Positions 50,756 to 60,845 of a DNA stretch of 64,000 bases are shown here, piece by piece; the stretch's first letter is position 1, and each line of letters starts with the position of its first letter. A program made the position numbers and the translations under genes. This DNA comes from Desulfovibrio sp. (GTDB lineage: Bacteria; Desulfobacterota; Desulfovibrionia; Desulfovibrionales; Desulfovibrionaceae): positions 124,001 to 188,000 of the forward strand of contig JACQYS010000008.1 in NCBI GenBank assembly GCA_016208105.1, in the 5' to 3' direction. The notes beneath the pieces were generated by a model that saw nothing but the letters and a program-made list of their open reading frames with translations, was not told the DNA's origin and made no database searches.

Positions 50756-51145
50756 TCAATGTCCGTAGAACTTCTTCCGGCGCTCCTTGGCCTTTTCCAT
50801 GAATGCGGTGAACTTCTCCTGCTGCCCCGGTTCCAGGACAGCTCTTATCCGGGCGGCCCCGTCCTTCAACGCTTGCTCTTCCCCGACAAGGCACGGTTCG
50901 CGGATTTCACGAATGCGGGCCAGAACATCATCGATGATCGGCCGGATGGCGTCCTTTTGATCGGAAGAAAGCTTGACAGCGTGATCCATGCGCTCAAGGA
51001 AGAAACCGGCCGGCCCTGCCTTGTCCATTCGGGCCATAGGCGACAGGCGAGCCTTGGCGAACCAAGCCATCCCGGCTCCGCCAGCCAATGCTCCAGCCAG
51101 GAAGATGCCTATTCCCAAAAGTATGAGTTTTCGTTTGTTCATCAT
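50756..51145 (-). CDS. CpxP/ZraP-like periplasmic protein
   Basis: 129 residues. One N-terminal membrane segment (KLILLGIGIFLAGALAGGAGMAWFA) serves as an anchor or signal. The rest is a helical, charged periplasmic domain (MDHAVKLSSDQKDAIRPIIDDVLARIREIREP, then IRAVLEPGQQEKFTAFMEKAKERRKKFYG) with the LTxxQ-type pattern of CpxP/Spy/ZraP stress chaperones and RsmA-like sensors. It is the third gene after the ECF sigma factor with only six bases separating it from the second, so it probably belongs to the same envelope-stress unit. Confidence 0.7.
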   Translation of the reverse strand: MMNKRKLILLGIGIFLAGALAGGAGMAWFAKARLSPMARMDKAGPAGFFLERMDHAVKLSSDQKDAIRPIIDDVLARIREIREPCLVGEEQALKDGAARIRAVLEPGQQEKFTAFMEKAKERRKKFYGH

Positions 51146-51151
51146 GAAATC

Positions 51152-51430
51152 CTAGAATCCCGCCCAGGGGTGGCCTGAAACGAGAAGCGAGAGCTCCGAA
51201 ATATATCCCGCCTGCCACAACACGGCCCAGGCCAGACCGAAACCGATGGAGGCGGCGCCTCCTCCGGCCATGAGCGGCACGGCCACCCTGCGCATGAACC
51301 AGCCTTCCAGGGCCATCTCGGCGCGTTCGCGAACGTGGGCCATCACCCTTCCGGCAAAGCCGGGAGGCACGGCCACGGTCTGGCGGCCAGAAACCACCTT
51401 TGCGCAAATGCGGTCCAATCTGTCGTTCAT
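51152..51430 (-). CDS. Small membrane protein, probable anti-sigma factor
   Basis: 92 residues from ATG 51430, which overlaps the ECF sigma stop by four bases (ATGA). The N-terminus is hydrophilic (MNDRLDRICAKVVSGRQTVAVPPGFAGRVMAHVRERAE) and the middle has one membrane helix (VPLMAGGGAASIGFGLAWAVL). Coupling to the sigma gene and the soluble-head/one-helix plan are typical of anti-sigma factors, but I see no ZAS zinc motif (HxxxCxxC), so the role is inferred from position. Confidence 0.6.
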   Translation of the reverse strand: MNDRLDRICAKVVSGRQTVAVPPGFAGRVMAHVRERAEMALEGWFMRRVAVPLMAGGGAASIGFGLAWAVLWQAGYISELSLLVSGHPWAGF

Positions 51431-52023
51431 GGCTTCACTCCCTGGCCCAACAAGCGTTCGCACTTGCGGGCCATCTTCTTGCGGGCGCGGTGCAATCGCA
51501 CCTTCACCTTGGACTCGCCCCAGCCCATCATCTCGCTGATCTCGGCCACGTCGTATTCCTCGGCATAGAAGAGCTCCACCGCAATGCGGTCCTCGGGTGT
51601 CAATTCTTCCATCAATGTGGCCACGAGCTTGGCGGCGTCCCTGCGCGCGGTCAATTCCTCGAACCTTGTGGAGGAATCCTCCACCATCACCTCTTCAAGC
51701 CAGGCCAACTCTTCGGCGCTGGAGAAATCGATCCCCCTTTCGGCACGCCTTGAATTCTCCCGCCAGAAGTCGGCCGAACGCCTGAGCGCTATGGAGGAGA
51801 GCCAGGCCTTGAACCTCTCGGGCTCACGCAGCTTGGAGAGATTGAGGAATGCGTCCAGCAGGGCTTCCTGAGCCGCCTCGGCCACTTCGCTTTTCGGCAA
51901 ATGGCGAGACAACAGCCTGAAGAGATGCCCCTCGTGCGCGCGCACCAGCACCTCGAACGCCTCCGTATCTCCATCCAGGACGCGCCGAACCGCCTGCGCA
52001 TCACTCGGGGGGGTCATTCCCAC
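51427..52023 (-). CDS. ECF-family RNA polymerase sigma factor
   Basis: 198 residues. Region 2 (DTEAFEVLVRAHEGHLFRLLSRHL, then AQEALLDAFLNLSKL, RFKAWLSSIALRRSADFWR) and region 4 (LTPEDRIAVELFYAEEYDVAEISEMMGWGESKVKVRLHRARKKM) are separated by an acidic linker. No region 1 or 3 is present, as is normal for ECF factors. The GTG at 52023 has GGAGG five bases upstream; an ATG two codons later is the alternative. It heads a three-gene unit with the small membrane protein and the CpxP-like protein, pointing to an envelope signal. Confidence 0.9.
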   Translation of the reverse strand: MGMTPPSDAQAVRRVLDGDTEAFEVLVRAHEGHLFRLLSRHLPKSEVAEAAQEALLDAFLNLSKLREPERFKAWLSSIALRRSADFWRENSRRAERGIDFSSAEELAWLEEVMVEDSSTRFEELTARRDAAKLVATLMEELTPEDRIAVELFYAEEYDVAEISEMMGWGESKVKVRLHRARKKMARKCERLLGQGVKP

Positions 52024-52040
52024 GTGAGCCTCCGCGGGGT

Positions 52041-52069
52041 ATGTCGCGGTTGCGGTGTCATCTGGTTAC
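52041..52069 (-). promoter_or_regulatory. Possible ECF autoregulatory promoter
   Basis: Minus strand: GTAACC at 52069-52064, a 17-base spacer, then CGACAT at 52046-52041, about 18 bases before the sigma gene start. The AAC -35 core and a CG-led -10 fit the general ECF pattern. Weak evidence, by eye only. Confidence 0.25.
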
Positions 52070-52086
52070 AGGAAATTGAGGGGAAA

Positions 52087-54408
52087 TCAGGAATCGCCCG
52101 ATTGAGGCACATGCGCGGGCATTCCCCATTTGGCGCGCATGTGCACGCGCCGAAGCGGCCTGACCAGTGCGAACACGGTGCGCCGCTTCTCGCGAAGGAC
52201 CTCGCGGGCAGCTTCCAACTGCGCCTGCTCGGACCCCTTGGGCTTGTATTTGACCTTGGCGGTCTGGAAAGCAACGGTGATCTTGTTCTCCTGGAGCTCC
52301 TGGTCGATGGCCGTGGCCAGGTCGGATTCCACGCGGTATTTGTCCCGGAAATCCTCGATCCAGACATACAGCTCAAACTCAAGCCCCAGTTTTCCGAACT
52401 GCCTGAGCATTACCGAGGGTGCCGGGTCCGTGAGCACGCGGTCCTGGGCCTTGGCGGTTTCCAGGAGAATCTTGCGGACCTTCTTGATCTTGGTGCCAGG
52501 CACCACGCTCACGGGAATAGTCAGACGGATACGCTTGTCCTGATAGCTCCAATTGATGATCTCGCCCTTTAAAAAACTGGAGTTGGGAATGATCACCATG
52601 GAGTTATCCAGGGTGCGAACGGTGGTGTTGCGCACGGACACGTTGGTCACTTCACCAAGGATTTTCCCGGTCTGAACCACGTCGCCCTTTTTGATGGAAC
52701 CGCCAAAGAGGATGATTAAGCCCGAGACGAAGTTATTGATGATGTCTTTTAGCCCAAAGCCCACGCCTACTGACAGGCCGGAGGCAATCCAGGTAAGCCC
52801 GGTCAGGGGCAACCCCAAGATGTGGAGCATGGCCAACAGAAAGGCCAGCCACGTCGTATACGACGCCAGCGTTGAAAGCGTGTGCGACAGCGCCGGGTCC
52901 ATTTGCTTTCCGGAAACACTGGCCCGCTCCAAGAAAGCCTCGAGCCAGGCCAGAACCATCCTGGCCGCGAAGAAAAGCACCGCCATGGCCGCCAGGGCGT
53001 CGAGCGAGAGCTTCACGGGACCAAGCGCAAGTTCCAGGGTGAACACGTAGTCCATGAACCCCGGGCCCCCCATGAACAAGAGCACCCAACTCAAATAGGC
53101 AACACCCAGAAGAGTCACGACTAAAGGGTGGACATACTTCAGCCACACTTCACCCCATCCGGCCAGCGTGGCCCTTACAGAGCGGGCAGACCCCACAGAG
53201 AGCTTGAACAAGAACCAGGCCTGAAGCGCAACCAAGCTCTGGGAACCGAAACCGCATAACGCAGCAAGGCCCAGCAGGGCGAGTCCGGCCGCATCCCCTT
53301 TCCTTTGCCGTTTCCAGCGATTCCAAATGGCAAAAGACAGGCCCAGCGGGATGACCAGGCAGAGCATTTCCGAAGGGAACAGGAGAATCTGAGCAACCGT
53401 TCCGGCAGCGTAGAGGCCCAGAAAAAACAACAGATCACCTGGAGGGAGATGGTGCTGAACGAGGATCGTTGCACCCAAAGCTCCTAATGCCACTACTCCA
53501 AGGTTCAGAGCATGGCTCGCTGTGAAAGGCAATTCCATCGTGACCAGCCATATGACCAGCCCGAACGACAGGAGAAACCATCCCAGGCGGACTCTCCGGT
53601 CACAGCCTACACCAGCTTTCGACACCCCCCAGAGCCCCACCAGCCAAAGGCCCAACCAGATCGGTACACCGTACAGGGCTAAGTCTCCCCAGTGAGTCCA
53701 GGCCAGGACAGGGGTGATGAACCTTGGAAAATCTGCTTGCCAATCGGCATAGCGGCTCTTGAGATACATCAGGCCGGATTGAGTGATAGCCGACGGAGTC
53801 CTGCTGAAAAAATGCTCTTTTAAGCTTGCTATGTATTCTTTGTTAAAATCCTTCCCAAACTCATTCAAAACGTTCTGCAAGGAATCGAATTGGGCCAGAG
53901 TATTGTCGATGTCGGCCTTGAGCAGGTCGACCTCGGTCTTCATTGCCTCAAGCTTCGCGGCCGGTGCTTCCAGGGCGGCCACGGTTGCGTTATTGTAGTT
54001 GTTGCTTGGCCCTTTGCGCCTGATTTCCCTGACTGTGGAGTTCTCTTCCTTGATGCGGTTCAAGTGTTCCTTGGCGATGTGGAGCTTCTGGGCGCTGGCG
54101 GCAAGATTTCGTTCCAGGCTTATGCGATGCCCCTTCAATGTCCGAAGCGCCCAAGGGGTGTACCCGGACACGCCTTGCAGGATGATCACCTGCGTCAGCT
54201 GGTTGTCGATACGGGCCAGCGAGTCCTGAGCCTCGGCGATCAGGCCAGGCAATTCGCGACGAATATCCTCCACCTCGGCATTGTGCCGGTCGATGTCCCG
54301 GTTGATTCCGCGCAGCACTTCTTCCCAGCCACGCCCATCCTGACCGAAGGACAATACCGGTCCTGTAAATACGAGGAAAAGCGTAAACATGATGGCCAAG
54401 CGAAGCAT
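52087..54408 (-). CDS. Large MscS-family mechanosensitive channel
   Basis: 773 residues from ATG 54408, which follows GGAGGTGAAC. A signal peptide (LAIMFTLFLVFTGPVLSFG) is followed by a coiled-coil periplasmic region to about 215 (many K/E heptads, e.g. LEAMKTEVDLLKADIDNTL), then about ten membrane segments. The MscS core is at 540-640: GVGFGLKDIINNFVSGLIILFGGSIKKGDVV and VSVRNTTVRTLDNSMVIIPNSSFL. A C-terminal beta/alpha vestibule domain follows. It resembles MscK/YbdG-type large channels more than small MscS. It overlaps no other gene with this start and lies two bases after the glycosyltransferase stop. Confidence 0.88.
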   Translation of the reverse strand: MLRLAIMFTLFLVFTGPVLSFGQDGRGWEEVLRGINRDIDRHNAEVEDIRRELPGLIAEAQDSLARIDNQLTQVIILQGVSGYTPWALRTLKGHRISLERNLAASAQKLHIAKEHLNRIKEENSTVREIRRKGPSNNYNNATVAALEAPAAKLEAMKTEVDLLKADIDNTLAQFDSLQNVLNEFGKDFNKEYIASLKEHFFSRTPSAITQSGLMYLKSRYADWQADFPRFITPVLAWTHWGDLALYGVPIWLGLWLVGLWGVSKAGVGCDRRVRLGWFLLSFGLVIWLVTMELPFTASHALNLGVVALGALGATILVQHHLPPGDLLFFLGLYAAGTVAQILLFPSEMLCLVIPLGLSFAIWNRWKRQRKGDAAGLALLGLAALCGFGSQSLVALQAWFLFKLSVGSARSVRATLAGWGEVWLKYVHPLVVTLLGVAYLSWVLLFMGGPGFMDYVFTLELALGPVKLSLDALAAMAVLFFAARMVLAWLEAFLERASVSGKQMDPALSHTLSTLASYTTWLAFLLAMLHILGLPLTGLTWIASGLSVGVGFGLKDIINNFVSGLIILFGGSIKKGDVVQTGKILGEVTNVSVRNTTVRTLDNSMVIIPNSSFLKGEIINWSYQDKRIRLTIPVSVVPGTKIKKVRKILLETAKAQDRVLTDPAPSVMLRQFGKLGLEFELYVWIEDFRDKYRVESDLATAIDQELQENKITVAFQTAKVKYKPKGSEQAQLEAAREVLREKRRTVFALVRPLRRVHMRAKWGMPAHVPQSGDS

Positions 54409-54410
54409 GT

Positions 54411-57400
54411 TCACCTCCAATCCTTTATGGCATCAAAGATTGGCACCGGTTTGTCCTGCAGCCTCACTGTCACATCGTTGCCTGAAGGATCGGCCAGTCC
54501 CAGACGGAAATTTCCCCCGGGTATCTGGAAAGGCCTGACGGAACGCGCGTCCAGATCGAATTCCGCCCACATCTTGTCCACCACCCGACGGTGCGACCAC
54601 AACTGCGCGTCCTCGCCCGTGAGTTCGGCCTTGAGCATGAAGTGATTGACCGGCTCCCTGAAGTTCAACGTGGTTGCGTGTTTCTTGAACGTATCACTCC
54701 ATTTGCCTGAACCTTCGCCGATGTAGCGCTCCACTTCCTGAAAGGTCTTTCCGTCGTCCGTGGAATAGGACAGCCTGACCATATTCTTGCCTGTGGGATC
54801 GGCCACCACCCTGGGGTACCATTCCAGGCGGGCCCGTTTCACGGGCAGGGCCGAAACGAACCGTGCGGTGAAATAACACGGGCGTTCCTCGCGGCAGGTG
54901 AGGCCTCCGTCGTTGTCGGCATCCGGCGTGGGGCGAAGATTCTCCGACGAGCTGAAATCGAGCTTGTCGAACACATCCTTTGAAAAGTCCGGAGACCAGA
55001 TGAGCATGCTCCGCCCGCCGGGATTGAGCATGAGGGTCGATCCGGCGGGCGCCACGATGGGTATGTCCACCTTCTGGTCTCCCACGAGAAGCGACGGCAC
55101 GTGCATGCGGCCGGAGAGGATGAGCCCGCGAGTCTCGAACGGACGAGAACTTGTCGTGGCGAATTCCGGGTCACGCCCGGAGAGTCGCAAAGGCAAATCG
55201 TAGAAATACGCCGCCGGTTCTCCGGAATCGTCCTTGAGGACATGAACCGGAGCCAGCTCGGGGTATCTGGCCTGGAACTCTCGAAGTTCTCCTGGCGACC
55301 CGAGCGGCTGCCCGGACCGTGCAAGCCCCTCCCTGGCGGCAAAGGCGAACAGACCGTCCAATGCGGCCGCGCCGGGCCGCCACGGCTGGACATGGTTGTT
55401 GGAAAGAAGGTTCGATAGTTCCAACTGTAGTCGAGACGTGCCACCCGTGGCTGCACCGGTTGTGTACACTTCGAAGCTTAGTTTTTCGACCTCCAGATAC
55501 CCTTCTGATATTCCGGGTAAAAAACGGAACCCTATCCAGATGTCTCTTCCTAAACCGCCTGGAAGTTTACATGTCATACTCGTCTTCGCGCACGTCTGGT
55601 ACATGGCTTGTTCTTCATATCCAGCACAGGAGCTGAGACTGAGTTGACCGGAAGGACCAACGAAATCACGCTGGGATAATATCCCTATGGGTTTTAAAGC
55701 ATGGGGATCAGGCCCACCCAGAATTTCAATTTTTGAGTCCGATGGGTGTTTGCTGTTTTTTTTGTAAAGAACTGCATTCACTCGGAGAGAGGCGTCTTTA
55801 ACAGCAACCCCATCCGGAACCTTAAAATTGTAGAACACTTCCCCTGTTTGCGAAGTCCGTACTGGAGCCATGTGACGCATGGTGAGGTCAGGAGCGACAT
55901 TTGCCGCACTATAGGCATCAGAAAGCATCCGTAGAGTTGAGAAATCGTCTTCATATACGAACCGGCCAGCGTCATCTGGCCACACCTGAATGGGGGAACG
56001 CGACGTGATTGCGACCAACTGAGTTCGCGTGCGGAAAGGTCCGAACGACTCATCCCCACAAATTCGGGCTCCTGGGACGGCGATCGTCGGTTCACGGCCA
56101 GCTTGATTTTCAACCAGGAGTATCCGGGAGTACAGTGGATGGGAGAAATCGCCTGAACTTGCGAACAGACCCGGCAAGTACCATCGTGCACCAAACCTTT
56201 TAGATTTTCGTTTCCAACCTTCCACGGATAGTTTTTCTGTAGGTTGTGCCGTTGCCCAAACCCAATAGAGATAGTCTCTATCCAGGCTGATAGATCGTTC
56301 ATAGACTTCAGGCAGTCGTTGAATCTGTGGCCAGCAAAGAGCAAGACACAATAACGTCCCTGTAGCTAAGGTGATTCGCTTACCGCCTGGTAAAAGACTT
56401 TCCAATAGTCCCCAAAGTCCTGCTGCAGGCAAGAGAGTCACTAACCCCATTAGGTTGAACAAATGCCGTGATGAGACAATCTCACTCATTACAGACTTTG
56501 ATAAAAGCACAGATGCTGTGGGAAGCAATGACCACAAGAGTAATAGGCTGAGTTCTCTCGTTTTCCGAGCGAGAAGACAGTAGAGAACTCCTGATGCCAT
56601 CAGAAGCAACAAGGTCGGAACGAACCAAGCCTGTGCGGGAAAAGCTGGATAAAAAAAGCCAGCCACGAGTTCCTGCACAAAACCCCAGGAAAGCTTTGAA
56701 AACGGATTTACTCCAGGATCGTGAAACATCTCCTGGAGAAAAACTACTGCAGGAACCCAAGGCAGATAGGTCAGGAAAGTAATAACCGCGGCCATTCCGG
56801 CAAGATAGAGTTGCTTTCCAGCACCAGGCTGACGCCGCCACCAACGCCCCCCCGTCACAGCAAGAACCCAGATCATTTGCCCCACAAAAGCTGGAAGACC
56901 AATGTAGGCCGAATAGACCATACCAATGGCCGTCAAACTCCAACCCGTCCAATACCAAACACGCCCTTGAATGGATGCGACGTATGCAAAAAAAACGGAC
57001 CAGACGGAAAAACAATAAAACAAGCCATAAGCCTTGATGGCTCGAGAATACTCCACATGAAAAAGTGACAAAGTAAGTAGGAGCGCGGAAAGAAAACCTA
57101 CTCCACATCCGAAGAGCTGACGCCCCAAGGCGAAAGTCCCCCATATGGCTAGTATTCCTGCTAAGACGCTTACTCCCCTAGCCGAGAAGGAGTTTTCGGA
57201 AATAGCAAGCGCAAGATGTGTTAGGGCAAACGATAATGGTGGCTGGAAGTCGTATGGTGTGTCCGCAGGCCCCTGCCATTTCTGGAATTCCCACATCCGG
57301 TCCAGAGGCATAAGCGCCCGGTCAATGTTGAGGTAATCATCCTCCCAAAGGGCCGGGCGGTCGAGCTGCCAAATCCTCAGTGCCGCTGCGACGACGAGAA

Positions 57401-57476
57401 CGGTCACCAAGAGTATGGTCGTCGCTTTCGCCGTGAAATTGTTCTGATTCATTTGCGGGAAAATGTGACCCAGCAT
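54411..57476 (-). CDS. GT39/ArnT-like integral membrane glycosyltransferase with large soluble C-terminus
   Basis: Up to 1021 residues. The first ~430 form many membrane helices with the PMT/ArnT first-loop acidic motif (RPALWEDDYLNIDRAL near 40-55) and YSRAIKAYGLFYCFSVWSV typical of lipid-linked sugar transferases. The second half is a long periplasmic beta-rich region, including SLRVNAVLYKK, AGSTLMLNPGGRSMLIWSPD and a final RSVRPFQIPGGNFRLG, of unknown role. ATG 57476 and ATG 57452 are both possible starts and neither has a strong ribosome site. Likely transfers a sugar from an undecaprenyl-phosphate carrier outside the inner membrane. The stop lies two bases before the MscS start. Confidence 0.7.
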   Translation of the reverse strand: MLGHIFPQMNQNNFTAKATTILLVTVLVVAAALRIWQLDRPALWEDDYLNIDRALMPLDRMWEFQKWQGPADTPYDFQPPLSFALTHLALAISENSFSARGVSVLAGILAIWGTFALGRQLFGCGVGFLSALLLTLSLFHVEYSRAIKAYGLFYCFSVWSVFFAYVASIQGRVWYWTGWSLTAIGMVYSAYIGLPAFVGQMIWVLAVTGGRWWRRQPGAGKQLYLAGMAAVITFLTYLPWVPAVVFLQEMFHDPGVNPFSKLSWGFVQELVAGFFYPAFPAQAWFVPTLLLLMASGVLYCLLARKTRELSLLLLWSLLPTASVLLSKSVMSEIVSSRHLFNLMGLVTLLPAAGLWGLLESLLPGGKRITLATGTLLCLALCWPQIQRLPEVYERSISLDRDYLYWVWATAQPTEKLSVEGWKRKSKRFGARWYLPGLFASSGDFSHPLYSRILLVENQAGREPTIAVPGARICGDESFGPFRTRTQLVAITSRSPIQVWPDDAGRFVYEDDFSTLRMLSDAYSAANVAPDLTMRHMAPVRTSQTGEVFYNFKVPDGVAVKDASLRVNAVLYKKNSKHPSDSKIEILGGPDPHALKPIGILSQRDFVGPSGQLSLSSCAGYEEQAMYQTCAKTSMTCKLPGGLGRDIWIGFRFLPGISEGYLEVEKLSFEVYTTGAATGGTSRLQLELSNLLSNNHVQPWRPGAAALDGLFAFAAREGLARSGQPLGSPGELREFQARYPELAPVHVLKDDSGEPAAYFYDLPLRLSGRDPEFATTSSRPFETRGLILSGRMHVPSLLVGDQKVDIPIVAPAGSTLMLNPGGRSMLIWSPDFSKDVFDKLDFSSSENLRPTPDADNDGGLTCREERPCYFTARFVSALPVKRARLEWYPRVVADPTGKNMVRLSYSTDDGKTFQEVERYIGEGSGKWSDTFKKHATTLNFREPVNHFMLKAELTGEDAQLWSHRRVVDKMWAEFDLDARSVRPFQIPGGNFRLGLADPSGNDVTVRLQDKPVPIFDAIKDWR

Positions 57477-57545
57477 CGCCGCGATGTCAAAGCCTCTTGC
57501 CAGAGCGGCCCCAGCGACTTAACCAGACTGTCGCGGAGTACATCC

Positions 57546-60500
57546 ATGGCCCTGACCAACAACCTGGACCTTCTCGAGGCTATCGACGCCGGCATTCTGG
57601 TGGTGAGTGCGGCCTCGAACGTCATTCTCCACGCCAATCCCAAGGCCCTGGAGCTGCTCGGCCGTTCCGAGGGTGACGTAGTTGGCCGGGAATGCCATGG
57701 GCTGGAATGTCTGTGCCATCCTGATCAAGCCCCGCCACTGGACCTCAACAAGCCCCTGCTTCCGCAGGAACGGATGCTTCAAGGTACCGGAGGGGGCCGA
57801 CTGCCGGTACTCATCGCTGCCCAGCCCTTAGACACGCCGCAGGGCCGGGTGAGCATACTGACGTTCACAGACCTCACTCCGCTCAAGCAGGCCGAACGCA
57901 AGTACAAGTCCTTCTTCAAGAACGCCGTGGAGGGCGTTTTTCAGTCCTCAGCCGACGGGCGCTTCCTGGCGGTGAACCCTGCCCTGTGCGGCATTCTCGG
58001 TTACGACAACCCTGAAGAACTGATCAGTTCCCTCACCGACCTTCGCACCCAGCTCTACGTCGATCCGGCCGACCGGGACCACTTGATCGAAGAGCTTGAG
58101 ACACATGGGCGCATAACCGGATTTGAAACCCGGTTTTGGACAAAAAACGGAGATATTCGCTGGATCATAACCAGCGCCCGCCAGGTTCGCGATCACAACG
58201 GAGCCTTTCTCTACATCGAAGGCCTGAACATCGACATCACGGAGCGCAAGAAGGCCGAGCAGTCGTTGCGCATGGCGGAAGTATCTCTTCGGGAGTCCGA
58301 GGAAAAATTCCGCCGCACGTTCGACCAGTCCCCCATCGGAGCGGCCATTCTTTCCCTGGATTGGACCTTCATCCGGGCGAACGAGGCCTTTTGCCGCATC
58401 ACCGGATACGAGGAGCAGGAACTTCTCGAAAAAAACATCATCATGCTCACCCACCCCGATGATGTGGAAGGTGCGCTGGATCGCACTGCCAAACTGCGCG
58501 GCGGCGAAATAGACAACTATGAGCTGGACAAGCGCTACATCCACAAAAGCGGCAAGGTGGTGTGGGTGCACCTTTCAGCCGGGCTGGTGCGGGACGCTTC
58601 CGGCAAGCCCAGCTACTACCTGCCCATGGTGCAGGACATCACCAAACGCAAGGAGGCCGAGGAAAAGCTCGCCCGCACCCAGGCCCGGATAAAGGCGCTC
58701 ATGACCAGCTCTCCGGCAGTCATCTATTCCAGGCGGCCGGTTGGAGAGCTTGAGCTGACGTTCATATCCGACAATGTGGAGGACCTGACCGGATTTAGCC
58801 CGAGCGACTTTCTGAACGACCACCGGTTCTGGCTCTCGCGCTTAAATCCCGAAGACGCCCCCATCATGGAGGCCGAACTGCGTCTGCAACTGGCCATGGG
58901 CCAAGGCACCCGGGAGTATCGCTTCACCAACGCCCAGGGTCTTACCCGCTGGATCCGCGACCAGTTCCGCCTGGTGCTGGACGACCTGGGCCGGCCCGCG
59001 GAAATCGTTGGCTACCTCACGGACGTTACTGCCAGGCGCCTTATCAAGGAGGCCCTTGAGTCGAGCGAAGCCCGCTACCGGGCCATAGTGGAGGACCAGA
59101 CCGAACTCGTCTGCCGGTTCCGCCCGGACGGCTCCATCACATTCGCCAACGAGGCGGTGGCCCGCTACTTCGGCAAGACCAAGGAAGAGCTTATCGGCGC
59201 CCCTTTCATGCCTGATCTTCCACCTGACGAAAGCGAACTGCTGGAGCGGCATCTGCGTTCGCTTTCACCGTCCAACCCGGTGGGCACCATCGAATACCGG
59301 CTGGTCATGCCAAACGGCGAAGAGCGCTGGCTCTCGCGAAACGACCATGCCCTCTTCGACCAGCAGGGGCGGCTTGTCGAATATCAGTCCGTGGGCCGGG
59401 ACATCACCGGCCGGGTGCTCTCGGAACGAGCCCTTGAAAAGGCCATGGATGAGAAAGAACGGCTGCGCTTGAACCTCGAAGCCGTTTTCCGCTCCATCCC
59501 GGACGCGCTTATCGTGGTGGACACCGAGATGAACGTCATCCAGACCAACCGGGCCCTTTCCGAACTGTGTTGCATCGGCGGGGAGACCACCCATGGCAAA
59601 AGCCTGCACCTTGTGGGCGGACACTGCAAACGGGCCTGTTTCGAGGTTATCTCCACCACCTTGAAAACCCGCGAGCCGGTTCTGGAATACCGCGTGGAGT
59701 GCAAGGGCAACCGACCCGGACAGACCGTGGTCATTAACTCATCGCCGCTTCTTGACCCCGAAAACAATTTCGTGGGCGCGGTGCTCGTCATCCGCGACAT
59801 CACCCGCCTGGCGGATCTGGAAAAGCGCCTCACCGACCTGCACGGACACAGGGGGCTTATCGGCAAGTCCAAGGTCATGCATTCCATCTACGCCGTGCTG
59901 GACCAGCTCTCCGAGGTGGAATCCACCGTCCTGGTCACTGGGGAATCTGGAACGGGCAAGGAACTGGTGGCCGAAGCCCTGCACTACGGTGGTCCAAGAT
60001 CCAAGGGGCCGCTCATCAAAGTGAACTGCTCGGCCCTGTCTGAGAGCCTGCTGGAAAGCGAACTTTTCGGGCATGTGCGGGGCGCGTTCACCGGCGCCAT
60101 ACGCGACAAACTCGGCCGGTTCGAGGCAGCCGAGGGCGGCACCATCTTCCTGGACGAAATTGGCGACGTTTCCCCACGTATTCAGCTGAACCTCCTGCGT
60201 GTTCTGGAGCGCAAGGAATTCGAACGCGTGGGCGATTCCAAGACCCGCAGGGCCAACGTGCGTGTCATCGCCGCCACCAATGCGGACATGACGGACAAGA
60301 TCAGGCAGGGCCTCTTCCGCGAGGACCTCTACTACCGCCTCAAGGTCATGGTGATCAACCTGCCGCCACTTCGCGAGCGAACCGAAGACATACCGCTCCT
60401 GTGCGAGCATTTTCTGGGCTTTTTCCGGGCCAGCTTCGGCAAGCACATCGCCCGTGTCGGCGAGGAGGTCATGCGAATCTTCATGACACACCACTGGCCC

Positions 60501-60797
60501 GGAAACGTGCGCGAACTCCGTTCCGCACTGGAGCATGCCTGCATCCTCTGTCCCGGCGAAGAGCTTTTGCCCGAGCACCTTCCTCCGGAACTGTCCCGGG
60601 GTACCATGCCTCCAATTCTGGCCGCGCCAATTCCAGCCCGCCACATCCCGGAGCGTTACTTCCAGAGAGGCTTGAGCCGCGAGGACATCCTTGAGGCGTT
60701 GGAGCGTTCCGCCAACAACCGGGCCAAAGCAGCCCGAATGTTGGGGGTGGATCGGCGCACCCTGTACCGGAACATGGAAAAGTACTCCATCCAGTAA
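57546..60797 (+). CDS. Sigma-54-dependent transcriptional activator with six PAS domains
   Basis: 1083 residues from ATG 57546 (GGAG seven bases upstream). Six PAS-type domains fill the first ~730 residues, linked by [19 protein letters not shown] and similar PAC ends. The first has [11 protein letters not shown] and the sixth CCIGG...HCKRAC, cysteine pairs that could sense redox or bind metal. The AAA+ domain starts at [15 protein letters not shown], with Walker [15 protein letters not shown] loop, Walker B FLDEIGD, and [19 protein letters not shown] Fis-type HTH ([23 protein letters not shown]) ends the protein. There is no receiver domain. The following operator pair and sigma-54 promoter imply that it activates dctA-frd. 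Confidence 0.93.
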   Translation: MALTNNLDLLEAIDAGILVVSAASNVILHANPKALELLGRSEGDVVGRECHGLECLCHPDQAPPLDLNKPLLPQERMLQGTGGGRLPVLIAAQPLDTPQGRVSILTFTDLTPLKQAERKYKSFFKNAVEGVFQSSADGRFLAVNPALCGILGYDNPEELISSLTDLRTQLYVDPADRDHLIEELETHGRITGFETRFWTKNGDIRWIITSARQVRDHNGAFLYIEGLNIDITERKKAEQSLRMAEVSLRESEEKFRRTFDQSPIGAAILSLDWTFIRANEAFCRITGYEEQELLEKNIIMLTHPDDVEGALDRTAKLRGGEIDNYELDKRYIHKSGKVVWVHLSAGLVRDASGKPSYYLPMVQDITKRKEAEEKLARTQARIKALMTSSPAVIYSRRPVGELELTFISDNVEDLTGFSPSDFLNDHRFWLSRLNPEDAPIMEAELRLQLAMGQGTREYRFTNAQGLTRWIRDQFRLVLDDLGRPAEIVGYLTDVTARRLIKEALESSEARYRAIVEDQTELVCRFRPDGSITFANEAVARYFGKTKEELIGAPFMPDLPPDESELLERHLRSLSPSNPVGTIEYRLVMPNGEERWLSRNDHALFDQQGRLVEYQSVGRDITGRVLSERALEKAMDEKERLRLNLEAVFRSIPDALIVVDTEMNVIQTNRALSELCCIGGETTHGKSLHLVGGHCKRACFEVISTTLKTREPVLEYRVECKGNRPGQTVVINSSPLLDPENNFVGAVLVIRDITRLADLEKRLTDLHGHRGLIGKSKVMHSIYAVLDQLSEVESTVLVTGESGTGKELVAEALHYGGPRSKGPLIKVNCSALSESLLESELFGHVRGAFTGAIRDKLGRFEAAEGGTIFLDEIGDVSPRIQLNLLRVLERKEFERVGDSKTRRANVRVIAATNADMTDKIRQGLFREDLYYRLKVMVINLPPLRERTEDIPLLCEHFLGFFRASFGKHIARVGEEVMRIFMTHHWPGNVRELRSALEHACILCPGEELLPEHLPPELSRGTMPPILAAPIPARHIPERYFQRGLSREDILEALERSANNRAKAARMLGVDRRTLYRNMEKYSIQ

Positions 60798-60807
60798 CCC
60801 CAACCAC

Positions 60808-60845
60808 GTGTGGCAGTCGCCACACATATGTGGCGACTGCCACAC
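60808..60845. promoter_or_regulatory. Twin palindromic operators (probable activator binding sites)
   Basis: Two 16-bp sites of the form TGTGGC-N4-GCCACA at 60809-60824 and 60829-60844, centres exactly 20 bp apart (two helical turns). Together they form a 16-bp-armed inverted repeat around a 6-base loop. A lone half-site GCCACA is at 60851-60856. They start 11 bases after the activator stop codon and 110-145 bases before a sigma-54 promoter, the normal place for upstream activating sites. A terminator is less likely because no U-run follows directly. Confidence 0.75.

Noticed and set aside
51901-52572. Plus-strand open frame (223 codons) across the sigma factor and MscS gene
   Set aside because: Antisense shadow with no domain; covers the sigma gene start and its upstream region.
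53890-54645. Plus-strand open frame (251 codons) across the MscS/ArnT-like junction
   Set aside because: Antisense to two real genes and has no ribosome site or recognisable domain.
60808-60845. Rho-independent terminator after the sigma-54 activator gene
   Set aside because: The stem is strong but no T-run follows directly (TTTT comes about 12 bases later), and the internal TGTGGC-N4-GCCACA symmetry with 20-bp phasing fits paired operators better.
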